From CAZPMT01 sp964587655 (GTDB lineage Bacteria > Hydrogenedentota > Hydrogenedentia > Hydrogenedentales > SLHB01): 12,836 nt of DNA. Positions 7,658-12,836 of the stretch are shown in pieces (position 1 is the first letter of the stretch; the number at the start of each line of letters is the position of its first letter). Below the pieces are notes generated by a model. It saw only the letters and a program-made list of their open reading frames with translations. It was not told the origin of the DNA and did not search any database. Where the stretch lies: the NCBI GenBank assembly GCA_964587655.1, contig CAZPMT010000152.1, forward strand, positions 1 to 12,836, given 5' to 3'. The translations under genes were made by a program, and so were the position numbers.

Positions 7658-7906
7658 TCAGGCGGCGCGGCGTTCGTAGCGATGATGGAGCCCGCCGACC
7701 TGAGGCAAAGCGATAACCTTGCCTTCATCGGGCGTTTGGACCGGACGGGTCAACGGGCTGTCCATCTCAAGCGACAAATGAGTGCGACTTCCATTGTAGT
7801 ACGTGACGTACCCAGCAAGAATCTGCCTCAGATGGGCTTTGCTGAACACAATCACATGGTCGAGGCATTCACGCCGAATACTCCCATTGAGTCGCTCTGA
7901 GTAAGT
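7658..7906 (-). pseudogene. 3' end of an integrase-core transposase (IS481/IS3-like, rve family)
   Basis: About 82 codons on the minus strand encode the end of a DDE integrase-type transposase. Reading from 7903 down it gives Tyr-Ser-Glu-Arg-Leu-Asn-Gly-Ser-Ile-Arg-Arg-Glu-Cys-Leu-Asp-His, the well-known motif holding the third catalytic acid. Then come Tyr-Val-Thr-Tyr-Tyr-Asn-Gly-Ser-Arg-Thr-His-Leu-Ser-Leu and the C-terminal Gly-Gly-Leu-His-His-Arg-Tyr-Glu-Arg-Arg-Ala-Ala, ending at TGA 7658-7660. The natural C-terminus is therefore intact, while everything upstream, including the first two catalytic aspartates, is missing. An in-frame TAG stands at 7907-7909, right where the similarity stops. 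It cannot be active. It joins an HNH endonuclease fragment of opposite direction within about ten bases, marking a deletion or recombination joint. Confidence 0.88.
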
Positions 7907-7912
7907 CTACCT

Positions 7913-8170
7913 AGCGTGGACAATGGTTTGGCGCTGTGCTCAATGCATCACGTGGCCTTTGACTATGGTGCGATTTCCCCGAGCCAGGAGCTAGGTGTAC
8001 TCGTCTCTCAGAACCCTCGGGGAGAGGTCCACTTGGTCAAAGATGGGATCCTGGCATGCAACGGTCTGCCCTTGCGGCTTCCACAGGGCAAGGTCAATGA
8101 ACCTTGGCATGACTATACCAAGTGGCATCGCCGTAACGTTTTCAAGGGACATTCTATTGGAGGGTGGTAA
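7913..8170 (+). pseudogene. 3' end of an HNH endonuclease gene (phosphorothioate-dependent restriction type)
   Basis: The frame reads Val-Asp-Asn-Gly-Leu-Ala-Leu-Cys-Ser-Met-His-His-Val-Ala-Phe-Asp-Tyr-Gly, the last part of an HNH nuclease motif in which the Asn-Gly-Leu-Ala-Leu-Cys-x-x-His-His helix supplies the metal-binding His and Asn. A beta-rich tail follows, then Pro-x-x...Trp-His-Arg-Arg-Asn-Val-Phe-Lys-Gly, ending at TAA 8168-8170. This tail is characteristic of HNH restriction enzymes that recognise phosphorothioated DNA (ScoMcrA-like proteins with an N-terminal sulfur-binding domain), although other HNH families share part of it. The N-terminal domain and the first His of the HNH are absent, and an in-frame TGA lies at 7898-7900. 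A short product could start at GTG 7916, but there is no ribosome site and half the active site is missing, so it is a remnant. Confidence 0.78.
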
Positions 8171-8263
8171 CGCCCTTTGTACTCATCGATCTTCTCTCAC
8201 CGTCAGACGTTTGCAGACGTGTACCTTTGGGCGAGTGCCACAAAGGTCTTGGTTCCATTCAGT

Positions 8264-8278
8264 GGCGTTGCAAACGCC
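8264..8278. other. Short perfect hairpin
   Basis: GGCGTT, a three-base loop GCA, and AACGCC form a perfect six-pair stem in the 270-base gap between the HNH remnant and the YD protein gene. There is no T run after it (TTCGCG follows), so it is not a standard terminator. It may be chance. The rest of the gap (8171-8440) holds no gene that I can support. Confidence 0.3.
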
Positions 8279-8423
8279 TTCGCGACTGGGACCACCTCGG
8301 GTTCGGTGACGATGTTGCACACCTGCAACGCATTCGGAGATACTGCAGATTCCCCTTGCCAAACGCGGGGTTCTGTGCAAGAATGGACGTAAAGTTCCTC
8401 GGTGTTGTCAGAGGACCCTTGAC

Positions 8424-8432
8424 AGGGGAGGA
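8424..8432 (+). promoter_or_regulatory. Strong ribosome binding site fixing the start of the giant YD lipoprotein
   Basis: AGGGGAGGA lies eight bases before ATG 8441 and is the best Shine-Dalgarno match in the window. It decides the start of the frame that runs to the window end. The start is backed by a lipoprotein signal peptide that begins at exactly this codon. Confidence 0.85.
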
Positions 8433-8440
8433 ATCCGCAC

Positions 8441-11400
8441 ATGAAGCTCTCCGCAGTATCCCTTACGCTTTCCTTACTGGCCGTTTCCATTCTAACCACT
8501 GGCTGCCCGCCCGATAGGACGCCCCCGGGCCTTGTTACCGCCTTCACAGCGACGCCGGGCGATTCGCAAGTTGTACTCGCTTGGGCAAACCCGGACGATC
8601 GCGACTTTGAGGGCGTCAGGATCCAGCGCTCGACCGAACACTACCCGGCGACGCCCGCGGATGGCACAAACGTTTACGAGGGTGCGGCTGAAACCGCAAC
8701 GGATACGGGTTTGGCGAACGGCGTGCCCTGCTATTACTCCGCGTTTACGTTTGATGAGATCCCGAACTACTCCACGGCAGCCCAGGCCATAGCCACGCCG
8801 CAGGCTGGCGGCGAAGGCGAGGGCGAAGGCGAAGGCGAGGGTGAAGGCGAGGGTGAAGGCGAAGGCGAAGGAGAGGGCGAAGGCGAAGGCGAGGGCGAAG
8901 GTGAGGGCGAGGGTGAGGGCGAAGGCGAAGGTGAAGGTGAGGGTGAAGGCGAAGGGGAAACCCTTGTTCCTGTTCCTGATGTCGTGGGTATGACGCTTTC
9001 GGGGGCGACGGCTGCCCTCGATTCCGCACTGTTGCAGGTCGGCGCGATCACATCGGAGCACAGCGACACCGTTGCGGCGGGACGCGTCATCAGTCAGACA
9101 CCGGATCCTGGGACCGAGTTGCCTCAAGGCTCCGGAGTTGCATTGTTGGTGTCGCTGGGACCGGTAGGGTCTTTACCGCCGGACCCGGAAGATGTGGCGT
9201 CGCTTCCCGATCCGACGGCGCCTGCGGATGTTTTCACGGACACGACGTTTCTTTACGATGGCGACGTTCCCATCCAGATCGGCGTGAATCCGGACACGAT
9301 AGAGCCCCGCAGGGTAGCCATACTGCGCGGGAAGGTGATTGATCGTGGCGAGCAACCAATCCCCGGCGTGCGCGTTACTGCGTTGAACCATCCGGAGTAT
9401 GGCCAGACTCTCACGCGGGAAGACGGCATGTTCGATCTGGCCGTCAACGGCGGCGGCCTGCTGACGGTGGAGTATGAGAAGGCCGGTTACCTGGGCGCGC
9501 AACGCCAGATCGACGCGCCTTGGCGAGACTACGTGTGGCTTCCGGAGGTGGTGCTGACTCAACTGGACCCGGTTGCCACAACGATCGACTTCTCCGAGCC
9601 TATGCAGGTTGCGCAGGGCAGCGTGGTTTCGGACAGTCATGGCACGCGGCGCAACACGCTGCTGTTCCCGCAAGGCGCCAAGGCGAGGATGAAGTTCCGA
9701 GGCGGTGGGAGTAAAGCGCTCGGAACGTTGACCGTGCGGGTCACGGAGTACAGCACGGGCGACGAGGGGCCCAAGGCGATGCCGGCCCAATTGCCGCCCA
9801 ACAGCGGCTACACGTACTGCGTCGAGTTCAGCGCCGATGAAGCCAAGTCGCGGGGCGCGAAATCGGTCGAGTTTGCCGAGCCTGTAATCAGCTATGTAGA
9901 GAATTGGCTGAATGCGGGAGTGGGTTGGGCGGTCCCGCTGGGCTATTACGATCCCGAACGCGGCCTGTGGGTAGCGTCCGACAGCGGTCGCGTCATCAAG
10001 ATCTTGTCCGAGGAAGGCGGCATGGCGGCGATCGACGTGGCGGGCCAGGGCCTGCCTGCCGACACGGCTGCCTTGGCGGGGCTCGGGATCACTGAAGCGG
10101 AATTGCAGCGGCTGGCCGAACTATATGAGCCTGAACAAACCCTGTGGCGTATGCCGATCCCCCATTTCTCGGCCTGGGATGCCAACTGGCCCTTAGGCCC
10201 GCCCAACGATGCCACGTTCCCCAGCGGGACCCCGGAGCCGGATGCCCCGATGGATGACCCGTGTGAGGGTGGGCTCTCTATCGTCGAGTTCGATAACCAG
10301 ATCCTTGGGGAAGAGGTTGCCGTGGCCGGCACGCCCTTCAAACTGCACTATCGGAGCGATCGCGTGCTCGGAAATCGCGCTGCACACGCGTTTCGAATCC
10401 CACTCAGTGGAGCCACGGTTCCCGCGAGCCTTGTGGGCATTCTACTGGAGGTTACGGTTGCAGGGCGGCTGGTTACCTACGAGATCGAACGAGACCACCC
10501 CTGTCTACATCAACCACCGCTGCTGGCGCCATCGCCTCCCAAGAGCCACGGGCTTGGCTCGTCCAAACCGGTGTCGGCGAAGCACAGGCGCAAGGACCAG
10601 GTGACCGATATCACCAATCAGAACTACACCTTTGTCTGGGACGGCTTGGACGCTTACGGCCGCGCGTTGCAAGGGCGGCAGCCGGTGAAGGTGCGTGTTG
10701 GTTATCGCTACTGTGGTCAGTATCAGAGAACCGACCGGTTCGGCTACAACGGCGGTGGAAACATCGAAGGAAGCAAGACGCGCGAGGAGGTCATCCTCTG
10801 GACGAACTGGGACGGCGGCATCGGTCCTTGGGACAGCCGCGCGATGGGTCTGGGCGCCTGGTCGTTGAGTGTGCACCACGTTTACGACCCCGTTGGACGG
10901 ATCCTCTACCTCGGCGACGGACGCCGCGAAAGCGCATCCGGTTTGCTGCCGATCATCACCACCGTGGCCGGAACCACCGAGGAGGGTTGGGGAGGCGACG
11001 GCGGGCCAGCCACCCAGGCGAGGCTCTATCGTCCTATCGGGTTGGCGGTTGCCCCTGACGGAAGCTTATTCATCGCCGACCAATTCAATGAGCGGGTGCG
11101 GTGTGTGACCCCCGATGGGATTATTGCAACCGTGGCAGGCACAGGGTGGCGCGGATACAACGGAGACGGAATACCGGCAACAGAGGCGCAGCTATATAAC
11201 CCGGTGGGCGTGGCGCTGGGTCCCGATGGCAGCCTGTACATCGCGGAGACCTACCGGATCCGCCGGGTGGCGCCAAACGGCATCATCTCGACCTTTGCAG
11301 GGACCGGCGAATTATGTCCCCACCCGGACAATTGCGGTGACGGAGGGCCGGCCACGGAGGCTACCTATACCCATAGCCAATATGGTGGTCTGGCCGTGGG

Positions 11401-12836
11401 CCCCGACGGCAGTGTCTATGCCGCGGACGGCGGTTGCTACATTCGGCGCATAGATTCGAATGGAATCATCACCTCTATGGTAGGGGCGGGGTGCCGTGGT
11501 TACGGAGCAAAAGACGAGAACGTTCTCGCAGCGACGGCCTCTATCGGACCAGTTTTCTCGTTGGCTTGCGGACGCGACGGCGCGTTGTTTATCGGAACGG
11601 GCCTCGGGGCTGTCCTGCGCATAGGGCCCGACGGCTGGCTGACGCGCGTGGCGGGCACTTACTGGTTTTACTGGGGCCCTGACGGCGTCCCGGCCACGCA
11701 GTCCGACATGGGTGAGGTGACGGGCGTAGCAGTCACGCCGGAAGGGGATATCATTGCAGTTGAACGGCAACACTATCGTGTGCGGCACGTGGGACGCGAC
11801 GGCATCATCAATACCATCGCCGGAGGCCGACAGGGGTTTGGCGGCGACGGGGGACCCGCGAAGGCAGCCGAAATGTATAGGGTCGCAGGGGTGGCCGCGG
11901 GGCAGGGCGACAGCATCTACGTTTCGGATGGCAACCGAGTCCGGCGGATCGGCCTGCCGATTTCCTCTTACTCTTCGACAGACATCATTATTCATTCCTC
12001 TGACGCGGATGAAGTTTACGTGTTCAACTCACGAGGCAAGCATCTGGAGACTCGTCACGCATTGACAGGAGCGGTGCTTTACGCCTTCGCCTATGATTCG
12101 AATGGCCTGTTGGCAAGCGTTACGGACGGCAACGGCAGCGTCATCACGGTCGAGCGGGACGCTGCCGGTAACGCCCAGGCCATCGTAGCGCCCCATGGAC
12201 AACGCACCGAACTCGCTACAGACGATCAAGGCTATCTGGCCGGCATCGTCAATCCAGCCGGAGAATCCGTCCAATGCTCATACAGTCCCGACGGACTCCT
12301 CGGAACGTTTGTAGATGCACGGGGAGGCGTGCACCTCTTCGGATACGACGACCTTGGCCGCCTTGTGAGTGACGAAGATCCGACGGGAGCGGTGACAACA
12401 CTGGCCCGCGCTGAATCCGACGGCGAGCGCACCGTGACCGTAACTACTGCCGAAGGACTGACGCGATCGTATCGGATGGAACACCTCGCGACGGGCGCCA
12501 CGCGAAGGACGAACGCCTCCTGTTGCACAACCCAAGTAGTTAGCACGGTCGGTACAGACGGCAGCTATGCGGTTAATTACCCGGACGGCACATCTCTAGG
12601 CGCGTTTTTTGGCCCTGACCCGCTTTGGGGTATGCAAGCGCCTATACTCAACCACGCCGCGATTGCCACGCCCGGAGGACTCACCGCCGAAATCACCGGC
12701 ACGCGAACGGCCACCGTCTCCGATCCCGCGGATCTGTTCAGCGTGCAGACGCTCGCGGAGACTTTGAGCATCAACAGTCGAACCTACACACGCGCGTACG
12801 ACGCCGCCACTCGCACCTGGACCGAGACAACTCCCG
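8441..12836 (+). CDS. Giant teneurin-like YD/Rhs lipoprotein, 3' end outside the window
   Basis: The frame is open for 1465 codons to the window edge without a stop. Residues 1-22 are a lipoprotein signal (hydrophobic 5-18, Thr-Thr-Gly-Cys22), so the protein should be lipid-anchored at the envelope. Domains: FN3-like at about 28-121; 25 Gly-Glu dipeptides at 124-173; PASTA domain at about 176-241 (Val-Pro-Asp-Val-Val-Gly-Met...Gly-x-Val-Ile-Ser-Gln-Thr-Pro-Asp-Pro-Gly); carboxypeptidase-regulatory/transthyretin-like sandwich at about 292-365 (Leu-Arg-Gly-Lys-Val...Pro-Ile-Pro-Gly-Val...Glu-Asp-Gly-Met-Phe-Asp-Leu); a long region at 366-835 with the Rhs signature LHYRSDR at 635-641 and Tyr-Thr-Phe-Val-Trp-Asp-Gly near 729-735; six NHL repeats at about 838-1171; YD-type repeats from about 1180 on (Ala-Tyr-Asp-Ser-Asn-Gly, Gly-Tyr-Asp-Asp-Leu-Gly-Arg). 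NHL units form a beta-propeller and YD repeats a hollow shell in Tc toxins, Rhs toxins and teneurins. The order TTR-like, plug region, NHL, YD is that of the teneurin core. Whether a toxin or other tip follows cannot be seen here. Likely roles are adhesion, contact-dependent competition or surface structure; none is proven. Confidence 0.93.
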   Translation, partial: MKLSAVSLTLSLLAVSILTTGCPPDRTPPGLVTAFTATPGDSQVVLAWANPDDRDFEGVRIQRSTEHYPATPADGTNVYEGAAETATDTGLANGVPCYYSAFTFDEIPNYSTAAQAIATPQAGGEGEGEGEGEGEGEGEGEGEGEGEGEGEGEGEGEGEGEGEGEGEGEGEGETLVPVPDVVGMTLSGATAALDSALLQVGAITSEHSDTVAAGRVISQTPDPGTELPQGSGVALLVSLGPVGSLPPDPEDVASLPDPTAPADVFTDTTFLYDGDVPIQIGVNPDTIEPRRVAILRGKVIDRGEQPIPGVRVTALNHPEYGQTLTREDGMFDLAVNGGGLLTVEYEKAGYLGAQRQIDAPWRDYVWLPEVVLTQLDPVATTIDFSEPMQVAQGSVVSDSHGTRRNTLLFPQGAKARMKFRGGGSKALGTLTVRVTEYSTGDEGPKAMPAQLPPNSGYTYCVEFSADEAKSRGAKSVEFAEPVISYVENWLNAGVGWAVPLGYYDPERGLWVASDSGRVIKILSEEGGMAAIDVAGQGLPADTAALAGLGITEAELQRLAELYEPEQTLWRMPIPHFSAWDANWPLGPPNDATFPSGTPEPDAPMDDPCEGGLSIVEFDNQILGEEVAVAGTPFKLHYRSDRVLGNRAAHAFRIPLSGATVPASLVGILLEVTVAGRLVTYEIERDHPCLHQPPLLAPSPPKSHGLGSSKPVSAKHRRKDQVTDITNQNYTFVWDGLDAYGRALQGRQPVKVRVGYRYCGQYQRTDRFGYNGGGNIEGSKTREEVILWTNWDGGIGPWDSRAMGLGAWSLSVHHVYDPVGRILYLGDGRRESASGLLPIITTVAGTTEEGWGGDGGPATQARLYRPIGLAVAPDGSLFIADQFNERVRCVTPDGIIATVAGTGWRGYNGDGIPATEAQLYNPVGVALGPDGSLYIAETYRIRRVAPNGIISTFAGTGELCPHPDNCGDGGPATEATYTHSQYGGLAVGPDGSVYAADGGCYIRRIDSNGIITSMVGAGCRGYGAKDENVLAATASIGPVFSLACGRDGALFIGTGLGAVLRIGPDGWLTRVAGTYWFYWGPDGVPATQSDMGEVTGVAVTPEGDIIAVERQHYRVRHVGRDGIINTIAGGRQGFGGDGGPAKAAEMYRVAGVAAGQGDSIYVSDGNRVRRIGLPISSYSSTDIIIHSSDADEVYVFNSRGKHLETRHALTGAVLYAFAYDSNGLLASVTDGNGSVITVERDAAGNAQAIVAPHGQRTELATDDQGYLAGIVNPAGESVQCSYSPDGLLGTFVDARGGVHLFGYDDLGRLVSDEDPTGAVTTLARAESDGERTVTVTTAEGLTRSYRMEHLATGATRRTNASCCTTQVVSTVGTDGSYAVNYPDGTSLGAFFGPDPLWGMQAPILNHAAIATPGGLTAEITGTRTATVSDPADLFSVQTLAETLSINSRTYTRAYDAATRTWTETTP
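8810..8959 (+). repeat. 25-unit Gly-Glu hexanucleotide repeat
   Basis: The tract is 150 bases of GGN-GAR units encoding exactly 25 Gly-Glu dipeptides (residues 124-173 of the YD lipoprotein). Units vary only at third positions (GGC, GGT, GGA, GGG; GAA, GAG), so selection seems to hold the protein sequence while the DNA diverges. The tract forms a flexible, strongly acidic linker between the FN3-like and PASTA domains. On the opposite strand it gives meaningless Ser-Pro or Phe-Ala-rich open frames. Confidence 0.97.
10952..11957 (+). repeat. Six NHL repeats (beta-propeller) in the YD lipoprotein
   Basis: Six tandem protein repeats of about 50-60 residues start near residues 838, 895, 949, 1010, 1067 and 1123. 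Each has the pattern I-x-T-x-A-G-T, a Gly-rich loop with Gly-Asp-Gly-x-Pro-Ala-Thr, then a Gly-Leu/Val-Ala-Val-x-Pro-Asp-Gly-Ser-Leu-Tyr-Ile-Ala-Asp strand pair and Ile/Val-Arg-Arg-Val. Units 1, 2, 3 and 6 keep the GDG-PAT loop best; unit 4 has lost it. Six units suit one propeller, as in teneurins and other NHL proteins. Confidence 0.88.
11981..12836 (+). repeat. Start of the YD-repeat (Rhs shell) region
   Basis: From about residue 1180 the protein has YD-type motifs spaced about 20 residues apart: Asp-Glu-Val-Tyr-Val-Phe-Asn-Ser-Arg-Gly, Phe-Ala-Tyr-Asp-Ser-Asn-Gly-Leu-Leu, Val-Glu-Arg-Asp-Ala-Ala-Gly-Asn, Cys-Ser-Tyr-Ser-Pro-Asp-Gly-Leu-Leu and Phe-Gly-Tyr-Asp-Asp-Leu-Gly-Arg-Leu. After about residue 1325 the units grow longer and more diverged, with a Cys-Cys pair in Asn-Ala-Ser-Cys-Cys-Thr-Thr at about 1361-1362. 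The region continues past the window end. Confidence 0.85.

Noticed and set aside
8419..8424. Perfect TTGACA hexamer before the YD lipoprotein
   Set aside because: It ends only 16 bases before the ATG and overlaps the ribosome site, leaving no room for a -10 box and transcript start for this gene.
8164..8517. Plus-strand 117-codon frame bridging the HNH remnant and the YD gene start
   Set aside because: It overlaps the well-supported YD start by 77 bases, has no ribosome site and no recognisable motif.
8810..8959. CRISPR-like or non-coding tandem repeat
   Set aside because: Units are six bases with no spacers, in frame, and vary only at synonymous positions; it is a coding repeat.
8767..9090. 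Minus-strand open frame of nearly pure Ser-Pro repeats, with companion minus frames at 8492-9127 (Phe-Ala-Leu rich) and 8745-9029 (Arg-Leu-Pro rich)
   Set aside because: They are reverse-strand readings of the Gly-Glu codon repeat in the YD lipoprotein; no start signals, and the plus-strand frame is far longer with recognisable domains.
11312..11995. Minus-strand 227-codon frame over the NHL repeats
   Set aside because: The plus strand carries clear NHL repeats in frame with the whole protein; the antisense frame is a by-product of the Gly/Asp-rich repeat codons.

Overview
This 12.8 kb window is bacterial, fairly GC-rich and moderately coding-dense. The gene content resembles the Planctomycetota, Lentisphaerota and Candidatus Hydrogenedentes type of genome. 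The pointers are an ISAzo13-type ('Rhodopirellula transposase' DDE) insertion sequence, a huge secreted YD/Rhs-type protein with a Gly-Glu dipeptide linker, a very long AsmA-like protein, and lipoproteins with Gly-Cys lipoboxes. This placement is an inference from domain style; there is no rRNA or marker gene to confirm it.

Layout. Bases 1-143 are a leader with a weak promoter candidate. A small lipoprotein follows (144-692). Next is a decayed gene for a polytopic membrane protein that looks like a GT-C/PMT-type glycosyltransferase (792 to about 1540), broken by an in-frame TGA and a frameshift. A small zinc-ribbon-like four-cysteine protein lies at 1656-1844. An apparently complete ISAzo13-family element occupies about 1901-3324, with imperfect terminal inverted repeats and an intact DDE transposase on the minus strand. 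After a 360-base stretch with only a doubtful ORF comes a 1245-residue AsmA-like protein (3685-7422), whose GTG start has no Shine-Dalgarno and sits exactly where a leaderless transcript would begin. From 7423 to 8440 lies a graveyard. The 3' end of an integrase-type transposase (minus strand) abuts, within about 10 bases, the 3' end of an HNH endonuclease gene (plus strand) of the kind found in phosphorothioate-DNA-dependent restriction enzymes.

The main content is the reading frame from 8441 to the end of the window. It stays open for 1465 codons and has no stop in view. It encodes a lipoprotein with, in order, an FN3-like domain, 25 Gly-Glu dipeptides, a PASTA domain, a carboxypeptidase-regulatory/transthyretin-like beta-sandwich, a long region that links to the Rhs core, six NHL repeats (beta-propeller) and the start of a YD-repeat region. 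The order TTR-like, plug region, NHL propeller, YD shell is the order of the teneurin extracellular core, so this looks like a surface-anchored bacterial teneurin-like/Rhs protein. Its C-terminal effector or tip, if any, lies beyond the window.

Nothing indicates one pathway shared by all genes. The intact genes have a cell-envelope theme (lipoprotein, AsmA-like, surface YD protein). Between them are mobile-element scars and pseudogenes typical of an accessory region under turnover.
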